A stretch of 14,413 nucleotides of DNA from an uncultured Bacteroidales bacterium (GCA_937965665.1 CALCJE010000306.1:1-14413); one strand, 5' to 3'. Shown: positions 1 through 7,511, counted from the first letter of the stretch. Notes: generated by a model from the letters alone, not told the origin. Numbers and translations: made by a program.

Positions 1-633
1 GGCGGCCACCGACCACAGCGTCCTGCGCCGGGTCGCGCCGACCGCTTCGGCATGGCCCGCGACCTGCACGATGGGCTGGGTGGACTGCTCTCAGGGGTTA
101 AAATAAATTTATCATCTATGAAAGGGAATTCGATAATTACCAGCGAAAACGCCCAGGCGTTTGATCATGCCATCAGGCTGCTCGATAACTCAATCAGCGA
201 ACTGCGGCGCGTGGCCCATAACCTGATGCCCGAAACCCTGAATCATTATGGCCTGAAAACAGCCTTACATGACTTTATAGGTGAAATGGGCAACAATCCG
301 GAAATAATGCTCACCTTCAGCTTTTTTGGTGCCGATATACGCTTTGAGTCCCAACTGGAACTCACCATTTATCGCATTGCCCAGGAATTGGTGAACAATG
401 CGCTGAAACATGCGGAGGCAAAAAAAATAGATCTGCAGCTGATTGCTGATGTGGACCGCATCTGTGTGCAGGTGGTTGACAACGGGAAAGGTTTCGATAC
501 CAAATGTAATCCCTGCGAAGGAAAAGGCCTGTTCGTGATACGCGATCGCGTTACAGCATACAACGGCACTTTTGAACTCGAAAGTGCCCCGGGACAAGGC
601 ACCGAAGCGAGTATTGAATTTTTACTATCTTAG
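1..633 (+). CDS. Sensor histidine kinase, HisKA_3 / NarX-LytS-like, 5'-truncated
   Basis: This is the C-terminal catalytic part of a two-component sensor kinase. The frame is open from base 1, so the gene starts outside the window; the ATG at 52 is internal and not a true start. Numbering from base 1, the dimerisation and phosphoacceptor motif ARDLHDGLGG holds the phosphorylated His at residue 23. A HATPase_c domain follows, with N box ELVNNALKHA (about 129-138), G1 box DNGKGFD (160-166) and a G2-like box GKGLFVIRDRV (174-184). That G2 box carries Lys where many relatives have Ile. The HxxxG-type dimerisation motif with a short HATPase is typical of kinases that pair with NarL/LuxR regulators, and one follows after 21 bases. 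The first 51 bases are extremely GC-rich and their residues match the family poorly (see findings). The sensor region and ligand are not visible. Confidence 0.9.
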   Translation, partial: GGHRPQRPAPGRADRFGMARDLHDGLGGLLSGVKINLSSMKGNSIITSENAQAFDHAIRLLDNSISELRRVAHNLMPETLNHYGLKTALHDFIGEMGNNPEIMLTFSFFGADIRFESQLELTIYRIAQELVNNALKHAEAKKIDLQLIADVDRICVQVVDNGKGFDTKCNPCEGKGLFVIRDRVTAYNGTFELESAPGQGTEASIEFLLS

Positions 634-654
634 CAGTATCAATTTGCTGCATAC

Positions 655-1281
655 ATGCTAAAAGCACTTATTGTTGAAGATCATCCGATTGTAAGCGACA
701 GCCTTTCGAACCTTATCCGCACTTCAGTGCCGGCGCTGGAATGTTATCATGTTACCACGGCCCACGATGGCCTGGCATGGCTCAATGGAAACAAAGCTGC
801 AATAATATTGCTGGATATTAACCTGCCCGATATGAGTGGTATCGAATTTTGTTCCATTGCCAAATCGCGCTTTGGTGATTTGAAAATACTGGCAATAACA
901 TCCATTGAACAACGGCATGTGGTCGACCAGGCTTTGGCTGCAGGAATTCATGGTTATATACTAAAAAGCTCCGATACCGATGAGATCCTGGAAGCTATTA
1001 CTCAAGTAATGAACGGAAATAGGTTTGTAAGCAAAAGCGTAACTGAACTGCTTAAAGGCAAACTGCCCACCAATGGCCACCTGCCAATACTCACACGTCG
1101 TGAAGTGGAAGTACTCAAACTTATTGCCGATGGACTTACCAACCAGGAAATTGCAGATAAACTCTTTATCAGCGCATGGACTGTTGATAGCCACCGCAAA
1201 AATCTGCTGTTAAAATTTAATGCTAAAAACACCGCCATCCTGGTGAAGACGGCGGTTACCAGCGGGATAATAAGTTTTTGA
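655..1281 (+). CDS. NarL/FixJ-family response regulator (REC + LuxR-type HTH)
   Basis: This 208-residue DNA-binding response regulator is the likely partner of the kinase ending 21 bases upstream. The receiver domain (about 1-120) has the acidic pair E8/D9, phosphoacceptor D54 in LLDINLPDMSG, T82 and the conserved K104 in GYILKSS, so it should be phosphorylatable. The C-terminal LuxR-type HTH (about 145-206) has the hallmark LTRREVEVLKLIADGLTNQE and the helix around ISAWTVDSHRKNLL. Domain order and length are those of a standard NarL-type regulator. The short gap suggests one operon with the kinase. The stop codon lies in the first unit of the downstream heptamer array, so the gene ends directly against repeats. 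Regulated genes cannot be inferred. Confidence 0.93.
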   Translation: MLKALIVEDHPIVSDSLSNLIRTSVPALECYHVTTAHDGLAWLNGNKAAIILLDINLPDMSGIEFCSIAKSRFGDLKILAITSIEQRHVVDQALAAGIHGYILKSSDTDEILEAITQVMNGNRFVSKSVTELLKGKLPTNGHLPILTRREVEVLKLIADGLTNQEIADKLFISAWTVDSHRKNLLLKFNAKNTAILVKTAVTSGIISF

Positions 1282-1322
1282 TTGCGGATTGGCGATTGCG
1301 GATTGGCGATTGCGGATTGCGG
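1280..1322 (+). repeat. Heptamer tandem array A (GATTGCG / GATTGGC)
   Basis: Six contiguous 7-bp units run 1280-1321 in the order GATTGCG, GATTGGC, GATTGCG, GATTGGC, GATTGCG, GATTGCG, followed by one G. The array starts in the response-regulator stop codon. Units differ only at positions 6-7. It faces array B on the other strand. Confidence 0.9.
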
Positions 1323-1333
1323 AGTTTTTTATA

Positions 1334-1417
1334 GATTATAGATCATACCCACATCCCACATCCCACATCCGAAATCCCACATCCGAAATCCCACATCCCA
1401 CATCCCACATCCGAAAC
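1334..1417 (-). repeat. Heptamer tandem array B (CCCACAT / CCGAAAT)
   Basis: Ten contiguous 7-bp units run 1348-1417: CCCACAT x3, CCGAAAT, CCCACAT, CCGAAAT, CCCACAT x3, then CCGAAAC. Two looser units, GATTATA and GATCATA (1334-1347), precede them in the same 7-bp phase. Read on the minus strand the units are GATGTGG and GATTTCG, so they share a GATnnnG-like pattern with array A in opposite orientation. The array ends 4 bases before the fbp stop codon. Confidence 0.9.
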
Positions 1418-1421
1418 CGGT

Positions 1422-2447
1422 TCACATTTTCTCAACAAAATCATTCGAATATTGCTTCATAAACTCTTCAGCTTTAATCACCATTTCCCGCGAACCGATA
1501 AAAACCGGTGAGCGCTGATGAAGGCTGTAGGGCTCAATATCCATGATGCGGCGAAAGCCATCGGTAGCTTTTCCACCGGCCTGTTCAACAATAAATGCCA
1601 TGGGGGCACATTCGTACAAAAGGCGGAGCTTACCATTTGGATTTTTCAACGTACCGGGGTAAATAAAAATGCCGCCACGCAGCAGGTTGCGGTGCACATC
1701 AGCCACCAACGACCCGATATAGCGCGTGTTGTAGGGACGGTTTGTTGCTTTATCATCTTCCTGGCAGTACTTGATATACCGTTTCACGCCTTCGGGGAAA
1801 TAAATATAGTTGGCTTCGTTTATTGAATAAATGGTACCGTTTTCGGGAATGCGCATATCAGGGTGCGACAGAAAAAACAAACCCACCGTGGCATCGTAAG
1901 TAAACCCGTTAACGCCATTACCTGTAGTGTAAACCAGCATGGTTGAGCTGCCATACATCACATAACCGGCTGCTACCAGGTTACGCCCGGGCTGCAGCAA
2001 ATCGTCGAGCGATCCCGACGAACCAATAGCTGTCGTCCGTTTGTAGATGGCAAAAATAGTCCCGATCGGCACATTTACCTCAATATTCGACGATCCATCC
2101 ACGGGATCGAAAGCGACCACATATTTGCCATTCATGGAATATTTGTTGCCGAAAATGATCATATCTTCATTTTCTTCTGAGGCAAGCGCAGCGCATTGAC
2201 CGCCATGTTTCAGTGCATTGATAAACTGCTCATTGGCAAAAACATCGAGTTTTTTCTGCTCTTCACCCTGTATGTTGGTACTGCCGAACAAGCCATTAAC
2301 ATCGGCCAGGCCGGCGCGGCGAATTTCGCGGTTTACAATTTTGGCAGCAATGCCGATATCGTTCAGCATGCGTGTCAGATCTCCGGTAGCTTCGGGGTAT
2401 TCGGATTGTTTTTCGTTGATAAACTCAACAAGTGTTTTCATGGGCAT
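1422..2447 (-). CDS. fbp: Class I fructose-1,6-bisphosphatase
   Basis: This cytosolic enzyme hydrolyses fructose-1,6-bisphosphate to fructose-6-phosphate, the committed step of gluconeogenesis. At 341 residues it has normal class I length. The metal-binding signature FDPVDGSSN is at 113-121, the acidic ASEENED segment at 89-95, and the C-terminal metal/substrate block LYECAPMAFIVEQAGGKA at 277-294. I use the ATG at 2447 because AGGA lies 8 bases upstream; an in-frame ATG two codons later (2441) is also possible. It is transcribed divergently from aspartokinase with a 218-base gap. That gap holds a TATTTTTG element (minus strand, 2639-2632) and a 6-bp hairpin at 2602-2616 that would fall in a leader of about 180 nt. 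A PPi-type phosphofructokinase acting on the same substrate pair lies 1.7 kb away. Confidence 0.97.
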   Translation of the reverse strand: MPMKTLVEFINEKQSEYPEATGDLTRMLNDIGIAAKIVNREIRRAGLADVNGLFGSTNIQGEEQKKLDVFANEQFINALKHGGQCAALASEENEDMIIFGNKYSMNGKYVVAFDPVDGSSNIEVNVPIGTIFAIYKRTTAIGSSGSLDDLLQPGRNLVAAGYVMYGSSTMLVYTTGNGVNGFTYDATVGLFFLSHPDMRIPENGTIYSINEANYIYFPEGVKRYIKYCQEDDKATNRPYNTRYIGSLVADVHRNLLRGGIFIYPGTLKNPNGKLRLLYECAPMAFIVEQAGGKATDGFRRIMDIEPYSLHQRSPVFIGSREMVIKAEEFMKQYSNDFVEKM

Positions 2448-2601
2448 AGCTAAAATCCTTTCGTTAAAAGTTAATTATAGATTCACCTGGTCGGCTAACA
2501 GAAACAGGGAGCCGAAACCCTTTTACAGATAACAAATCACGTAAATAAAAATCAGGAAAGCAACAATTACTCCTTTGCACTTACAACTTCTGTCACCGGA
2601 C

Positions 2602-2616
2602 ATCCGGCTTCCGGAT
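2602..2616. other. Perfect 6-bp hairpin in the fbp-lysC divergent region
   Basis: ATCCGG, loop CTT, then CCGGAT. A further CCGGA at 2596-2600 offers an alternative pairing. If fbp is transcribed from the element near 2635 on the minus strand, this hairpin would be in its 5' leader. The function is unknown. Confidence 0.4.
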
Positions 2617-2631
2617 CTTCCATCATTCAAA

Positions 2632-2648
2632 CAAAAATAGTACTTTTA
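2632..2648. promoter_or_regulatory. Back-to-back -7-like promoter elements for fbp and lysC
   Basis: The minus strand reads TATTTTTG at 2639-2632, a full match to the Bacteroidota -7 consensus TAnnTTTG, pointing toward fbp. The plus strand reads TACTTTTA at 2641-2648, one mismatch, 17 bases before the lysC ATG. No convincing TTTG -33 element sits at the usual distance for either, so both calls are tentative. Confidence 0.35.
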
Positions 2649-2665
2649 CCCAGTAATTTCACCAT

Positions 2666-3952
2666 ATGACAAAGGTTTTTAAATTCGGCGGAGCATCTGT
2701 GAAAGATGCTGATTCAGTGCGCAATGTAGCTGCTATTCTGCAAAATCATTCACCCGAAAAACTGGTTGTGATTGTTTCGGCCATGGGCAAAACCACCAAT
2801 GCACTCGAAAAAATCCTGAATGCATGGTATGAAAATGATGAACGACTCGAAACATTTATCGCGGAGCTGGTAAGCTATCATCAGAAAATTATCATTGAGT
2901 TGTTTCCAGATAAAAAGCACCCGGCGCATTTTAAAACCGATCTGTTGTTCGGCGAACTCGAAGGCTACCTTGGGTCGCCACCCAGCCTGCAATACGATTA
3001 CGACTACGACCAGGTAGTAAGTTTTGGAGAACTGATCAGTACCACCATTGTGAGCGAATTCCTTTTAAACGAGGGGCTTACCTGCCGTTGGTTCGATGTG
3101 CGCGAACTGGTGCGTACCGATAATACCTGGCGCGAAGGCAAAGTAAATTGGGAAACAACCGAAAAACAGATCAGGGAACAGGTTTCGGCTTTTCTTGATC
3201 AATCGGAAGGCAGCCCGGCTATCGCGCTCACCCAGGGATTTATGGGTGCTACCCCGGGCGGAGAAACCACAACATTAGGTCGCGAAGGCTCCGATTATAC
3301 GGCAGCCATTTTTGCCTATGCATTGCAGGCTGATGAAATGGTGATATGGAAAGATGTTCCCGGGTTGCTGAATGCTGACCCGAAGTACTTCAGCCGTACC
3401 GAAAAACTGGCAAGCATATCGTACCGCGAAGCCATTGAGTTATCGTATTATGGTGCAACTATTATCCACCCAAAAACCATTAAACCCTTACAGAACAAGG
3501 ATATACCGTTACGGATTAAATCGTTTGTGAAACCAGGCGACGAAGGCTCTATTATTCAAAACGATACAGCCGCCGATAGCCTGATCCCATCTTTTATATT
3601 TAAAGTCGACCAGGTGCTGATTTCGATTATACCGCGCGATTTTTCATTTATCGACGAACAAAGCTTAAGTGAAATTCTGGCTGTTTTTGCCCGTAATTCG
3701 ATACACATCAGCCTGATGCAGAATTCGGCCATCAGTTTTTCGGTATGTGTCGACAATAACCAGCGTAAGCTCAGCCGGCTTTTTGATGAACTGGGTAAGA
3801 ACTACAAGGTTCGGTATAACACAGGCCTCGAGCTGATTACCATACGCCATTACGACCAGGCCACCATCGACCGCGTGATGGAAGATGGAAAAACAGTGTT
3901 ACTCGAAATGCGAAGCCGGCTTACCGCGCAATTTGTGGCCCGGCCAAACTAG
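2666..3952 (+). CDS. lysC: Aspartate kinase (monofunctional, ACT-containing)
   Basis: The enzyme phosphorylates L-aspartate to 4-phospho-L-aspartate, the entry to Lys, Met, Thr and diaminopimelate synthesis. It has 428 residues. The N-terminal amino-acid kinase domain shows KFGGASV (6-12), the SFGE aspartate-site motif (119-122), TLGREGSDYTA (203-213), KDVPGLLNADPK (229-240) and the YYGATIIHPK block (261-270). The C-terminal part, about 316-428, fits ACT regulatory domains, so feedback inhibition by a pathway amino acid is likely; which one cannot be read. No homoserine dehydrogenase is fused: the protein ends soon after the ACT region. The start ATG at 2666 places KFGG right at the N-terminus, as expected. 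Divergent from fbp; pfp follows on the same strand after 211 bases. Confidence 0.96.
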   Translation: MTKVFKFGGASVKDADSVRNVAAILQNHSPEKLVVIVSAMGKTTNALEKILNAWYENDERLETFIAELVSYHQKIIIELFPDKKHPAHFKTDLLFGELEGYLGSPPSLQYDYDYDQVVSFGELISTTIVSEFLLNEGLTCRWFDVRELVRTDNTWREGKVNWETTEKQIREQVSAFLDQSEGSPAIALTQGFMGATPGGETTTLGREGSDYTAAIFAYALQADEMVIWKDVPGLLNADPKYFSRTEKLASISYREAIELSYYGATIIHPKTIKPLQNKDIPLRIKSFVKPGDEGSIIQNDTAADSLIPSFIFKVDQVLISIIPRDFSFIDEQSLSEILAVFARNSIHISLMQNSAISFSVCVDNNQRKLSRLFDELGKNYKVRYNTGLELITIRHYDQATIDRVMEDGKTVLLEMRSRLTAQFVARPN

Positions 3953-4163
3953 GTAATTTATTTTTTAAGATCTGTTGATACAAAGGATAGCACACCAAAA
4001 CGCTGTTGAAAACCAAATTATATGGACTAACAGCGCATTAACAACATTTTTTATTAATTTGGCTCTCTTAATGATCCCAAATGATATCGGGAAGGTAGAC
4101 TTTAGCTTCGGTCTTCCGTCTTCTGACCCTTTTAAAAAATAAAACTCAAATACAAAACACATC

Positions 4164-5381
4164 ATGAAAGGCTCTATTCTTATGCTTGCCGGTGGCGGAC
4201 CTGCTCCCGGAATTAATACTGTGATCAGTTCAGTTGCGAAAGTTTTCCTTCGCGACGGGTACCGCGTAATCGGTTTACACGATGGGTATAAAAACCTGTT
4301 TACTGATAACCCAAGCACCATCGACATTGATTTTGAAATGGCCGACCGCGTGTTCAGCATTGGCGGTTCCATGCTGCGGATGAGCCGTTACAAACCTGCC
4401 GACCTCGAATTTAAAACTAATTTCTTTGTAAAAAATAATATCAAACTGCTGGTAACTATTGGTGGCGACGATACCGCTTCGACGGCCAACCGTATCTCTA
4501 AATTCCTGACCGACCGTAAATTCCCGATACAAAACATTCATGTTCCCAAAACCATCGACAACGACCTTCCGCTTCCCGAAGGCCAGCCAACTTTCGGGTA
4601 CCAGAGTGCCAAGCAGGAAGGTGTTCGCATTGGCCGTACCATTTACGAAGATGCACGCACCTCGGGCAACTGGTTTGTAGTTTCGGCCATGGGCCGCGAA
4701 GCCGGGCACCTGGCTTTTGGTATTGGCGCAGCCTGCCACTACCCGATGATTATCATCCCCGAAATGTTCAACAAAACCAAGGTGACCCTCGAAAAAATTA
4801 CCCGCCTGATTATTTCTTCCATCATAAAGCGAAAAATATTAGGTATTGCTTATGGCGTTGCTATTGTCAGCGAAGGAGTTTTCCACTTTATGAGCGACGA
4901 TGAAATTGAATCGTCGGGCATACAGTTTACTTACGACGAGCACGGGCATCCTGAACTGGGCACAGTAAGTAAAGCTCACATTTACAACATGTTACTTCAG
5001 ATACGGCTCAAGCAGTTGGGTTTGAATGTAAAGAGCCGCCCGGTTGAAATGGGATACGAATTGCGTTGTATAGCTCCCACAGCCTGGGACCTTTTATATT
5101 GCAGCCTGTTAGGCATTGGCGTTAAAAAAATATACGATGATGGGCTCACCGGCTGCATGGTAAGCTCCGACCCTACCGGCGATATTTTCCCGCTTTTCCT
5201 GAAGGACCTGGAAGATGGCCATGGGAAAGTACGTACCCGTATGGTTACTATGGATAGCCAGAAAGCGCATATGGTGTTCTTTGACAGTATACAGTACCTT
5301 ACTGCTGCCGATATGGATGCTGCCCGCGAATATGTAAAAAATCCGGAGGAATTTGATTTTATGAAGATCCTGGAATGGTAA
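4164..5381 (+). CDS. pfp: Phosphofructokinase, PPi-dependent type by signature
   Basis: It converts fructose-6-phosphate to fructose-1,6-bisphosphate. The 405-residue protein carries the PFK fold signatures: GGGPAPGIN (10-18), GGDDT (100-104), PKTIDND (128-134) and MGREAGHLA (176-184). ATP-dependent PFKs normally have GGDGS and PGTIDND. Asp103 and Lys129 here are the substitutions that define the pyrophosphate-dependent group, whose reaction is reversible. I therefore infer PPi as phosphoryl donor; biochemistry is needed to exclude ATP use. The start ATG at 4164 is followed at once by the nucleotide-fold strand. The 211-base upstream gap contains no gene and a possible imperfect hairpin near 4089-4125. 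A strong terminator lies 40 bases after the stop. Confidence 0.93.
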   Translation: MKGSILMLAGGGPAPGINTVISSVAKVFLRDGYRVIGLHDGYKNLFTDNPSTIDIDFEMADRVFSIGGSMLRMSRYKPADLEFKTNFFVKNNIKLLVTIGGDDTASTANRISKFLTDRKFPIQNIHVPKTIDNDLPLPEGQPTFGYQSAKQEGVRIGRTIYEDARTSGNWFVVSAMGREAGHLAFGIGAACHYPMIIIPEMFNKTKVTLEKITRLIISSIIKRKILGIAYGVAIVSEGVFHFMSDDEIESSGIQFTYDEHGHPELGTVSKAHIYNMLLQIRLKQLGLNVKSRPVEMGYELRCIAPTAWDLLYCSLLGIGVKKIYDDGLTGCMVSSDPTGDIFPLFLKDLEDGHGKVRTRMVTMDSQKAHMVFFDSIQYLTAADMDAAREYVKNPEEFDFMKILEW

Positions 5382-5418
5382 TTATAGAAAACGAATAAAA
5401 CAGGCACACATCAAACCT

Positions 5419-5455
5419 AAAGAGCCCTTTCTTTTCTGAAGAAGGGCTTTTTTTG
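5419..5455 (+). terminator. Rho-independent terminator after pfp
   Basis: The stem pairs AGCCCTT (5423-5429) with AAGGGCT (5442-5448) and is followed directly by an unbroken T run to 5454. Flanking A and T runs could make it partly bidirectional, which suits the convergent arrangement with the antiporter gene. Confidence 0.85.
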
Positions 5456-5492
5456 TTGCCTAACCTGGGATTTTTTTTCACCGAAATACTTC

Positions 5493-6950
5493 TCAGTTCA
5501 GACAGAGGAATACTTTTTTGAGTGAATCTTCACTTTCGCTTAACACAAAAAGCTTGTCATTCCCGGCCAGGATGGTTGAACCATTAGGCGTGATAAACTG
5601 ATCCCCGCGCTGGATTATAGAAATAAGGGCTGTTTTCGGCAATTCCAGTTCCACAATTTGTTTCCCGATCACTGGTGATCCGTCGGGAATTACAATTTGA
5701 GTGAGCAGGGATTTAATACTATCACTTAACTCAAGGTCAGCCTGGGTGCGATATTTAAGCTTTTCGGGCAGTGAGAGCCTCAGCCACCGGGCTACCAATG
5801 GCAATGTTGTACCCTGTATGAGCACTGAAGTGATAGAAATAAAAAACACGATATTAAAAATCATTTGTGCTTTTTCGACGCCGGCTAACAGCGGATAAGT
5901 GGCAAAAACAATCGGTACGGCACCCCGCAGGCCTACCCACGAAACAAACCAGCGGCTGCGGTTTTGCACCCTGAAAAATATCAGGCTTAAAAATACGCCA
6001 ACAGGCCTGGCAAACATGATCAAAAAGAGGGATATTACAATTCCTATTCCAATAACCGGAACCACTTTGCTCGGAAATACAAGCAAACCTAACGTAAGAA
6101 ACATTACAATCTGCATCAGCCAGGCAAAACTATCGAACGACTTTATGTATTTTTTCTTATGAATCAACTCCTCGTTGCCCAGCATTATGGCAAGCAGGTA
6201 CACCGCAAGGAAGCCATTACCGCCCAGGAAATCGGTAAAAGAAAAACAAAAGAACATAAGCGCTATCACCAGCACAATATACAATCCTTCGAAGTCGAGC
6301 TTTATTGAATTGATTATATGTTTGCCGAGTTTGCCCAACAAAAAACCTGAAATGCCGCCAATAATTACCTGTTTCAAAAACAAAGGAATAATACTCAGCA
6401 AACCAGCATCCGGATTCAACACCAATCCTGTGAAAGCAATGGTCAGTATATAGGCAATGGGGTCGTTGCTGCCGCTTTCCAGTTCAAGCATAGGCCGAAG
6501 ATTGCCTTTTAACGCAATGCTTTTTGAACGAAGTATGGAGAAAACTGCGGCCGAATCGGTTGACGACACTATAGAACCAAGCAACAGCCCTTCATAAATC
6601 GAAAAATCAGTAACGGCCCACACAAACACGCCGACACTCACGGCTGTGATCAAAACACCAAGGGTCGACAACGTAAGCCCCGGCCCCAAAACAGGTTTAA
6701 TTGATTTGAAATCGGTATCGAGCCCACCTGAGAAAAGTATGAAATTGAGGGCTACAATACCAATAAACTGGGCTGTTTTCGGGTTATCATAATATATCCC
6801 GCCAATTCCTTCCGATCCGGCCAGCATGCCGATGGCAATAAAAAATATCAGAACCGGTACCCCGAATTTAAACGAGGTTTTACCTGCAATCAGTGAGATG
6901 AACAGGAGTATAGAGCCAATCAATAATATGTTCTCGGTAGTTAATATCAT
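5493..6950 (-). CDS. nhaP2: CPA1-family K+/H+ antiporter with RCK_C domain (NhaP2/CvrA-like)
   Basis: This inner-membrane cation/proton antiporter is likely to export K+ or Na+ in exchange for H+. From the ATG at 6950 it has 485 residues. The first ~390 form a Na_H_Exchanger domain of about 12 helices, with TDSAA (131-135), ESGSNDP (158-164, including the conserved Asn-Asp pair) and WVGLRGAVPIVFA (338-350). The last ~75 residues resemble an RCK_C/TrkA-C regulatory domain. There is no CorC_HlyC extension as in E. coli CvrA. The frame is open upstream to a TTG at 6974 that would add eight residues (N-terminal LNRFSNR). I prefer 6950 because the helix-leading sequence ILLTxENILL-like begins there. 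The upstream gap of 284 bases holds the structured element at 7099-7223. Ion specificity is inferred from family only. Confidence 0.9.
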   Translation of the reverse strand: MILTTENILLIGSILLFISLIAGKTSFKFGVPVLIFFIAIGMLAGSEGIGGIYYDNPKTAQFIGIVALNFILFSGGLDTDFKSIKPVLGPGLTLSTLGVLITAVSVGVFVWAVTDFSIYEGLLLGSIVSSTDSAAVFSILRSKSIALKGNLRPMLELESGSNDPIAYILTIAFTGLVLNPDAGLLSIIPLFLKQVIIGGISGFLLGKLGKHIINSIKLDFEGLYIVLVIALMFFCFSFTDFLGGNGFLAVYLLAIMLGNEELIHKKKYIKSFDSFAWLMQIVMFLTLGLLVFPSKVVPVIGIGIVISLFLIMFARPVGVFLSLIFFRVQNRSRWFVSWVGLRGAVPIVFATYPLLAGVEKAQMIFNIVFFISITSVLIQGTTLPLVARWLRLSLPEKLKYRTQADLELSDSIKSLLTQIVIPDGSPVIGKQIVELELPKTALISIIQRGDQFITPNGSTILAGNDKLFVLSESEDSLKKVFLCLN

Positions 6951-7098
6951 CCTGTTTGAAAACCGGTTTAACAATAAAAATAAACACCATCCAGCCCCGA
7001 ATGTTAATACGGGCCGTTTTCAGTGCTGTAAGATAGAAAACAAATGCCAGATTTGCTTCATTGCGGCAAAAAATTAATGTCGCTGAAACTTTTTAAAA

Positions 7099-7223
7099 TG
7101 AGAATGCTTCGGAACCGCATTTTCAACTACAGGCAACCGGGCCTCCTCCCGGGTTAACTGGTTTTCCGTTTACGGAATAAAGCAGTGAAACTGTATGGCA
7201 ATGCAGTTTCCGAAACATTCTCA
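7099..7223. other. Nested-hairpin element closed by a 16-bp inverted repeat
   Basis: The outer arms 7099-7114 and 7208-7223 pair with 15 of 16 positions complementary. Inside are CCGGG/CCCGG around 7138-7153, TTCCGT/ACGGAA at 7164-7177 and GAAACTG/CAGTTTC at 7187-7210; the last competes with the right outer arm. The pairing outside the first 16 bp continues imperfectly (GCATT and TACAG shared). The element lies between the antiporter start and the small-ORF stop. No target-site duplication is visible at its ends. It may be a structured RNA, an intergenic palindrome family member or a decayed mobile element. Confidence 0.6.
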
Positions 7224-7234
7224 GGGAGTGACTC

Positions 7235-7369
7235 CTAGGTCAGGTAGTCAATAAGCAGTTTAATGAGGATCAATACTACGATCAATCCCCCGAAAAATAA
7301 AAAGAAATGGATGCCCCCGCTATATTTTTTATCTTGCTGAGGTTCAGTATTCATGTTATCAGTTTCCAT
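7235..7369 (-). CDS. Small single-span membrane protein, 44 aa
   Basis: A short minus-strand ORF runs from the ATG at 7369 to the TAG at 7235. The N-terminal ~16 residues are polar (METDNMNTEPQQDKKYSG), followed by one strongly hydrophobic stretch at about 20-40 (HFFLFFGGLIVVLILIKLLI) and a short tail DYLT. This is the layout of a small one-helix membrane protein. I do not recognise a family. It is upstream of the antiporter gene on the same strand, with 284 bases between, so it could be a partner or an independent gene; that is inference. No clear Shine-Dalgarno is present. The overlapping plus-strand 66-codon frame lacks such organised character and is treated as a shadow. Confidence 0.55.
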   Translation of the reverse strand: METDNMNTEPQQDKKYSGGIHFFLFFGGLIVVLILIKLLIDYLT

Positions 7370-7456
7370 GGTTACAATAATTTTATAGTTTGCTCCGGGC
7401 ATGCTCGCAGCAAAATATCAGCAGCAGGTGCAAAACACCGTGTTGATACAAACCCG

Positions 7457-7493
7457 AAAAAAAATGAATTGAAACAATTCCGGGATAACCGGA
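7457..7493 (-). terminator. Rho-independent terminator of the 7512-7856 gene
   Basis: On the minus strand a GC hairpin TCCGG/CCGGA (7493-7479) is followed by a perfect GAATTG-TTT-CAATTC hairpin (7480-7466) and then eight T residues (7464-7457). It lies 18 bases past the stop codon of the upstream minus-strand gene. Confidence 0.65.
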
Positions 7494-7511
7494 TGAAAGC
7501 TGGATAAAATG

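Noticed and set aside
1280..1417. Repeat arrays as a CRISPR array
   Set aside because: Units are 7 bp and contiguous, with no spacers and no cas genes nearby.
6971..7030. GCCCCG/CGGGC pairing upstream of the antiporter as a terminator
   Set aside because: The stem is only about 5 bp with a bulge and faces no plus-strand gene that would need it.
7099..7223. Inverted-repeat element called outright as a MITE
   Set aside because: No target-site duplication at the ends and no second copy in the window; kept only as a structured element.
7307..7507. 66-codon plus-strand open frame
   Set aside because: It overlaps the minus-strand 44-aa ORF and a minus-strand terminator and has no signal or domain pattern.
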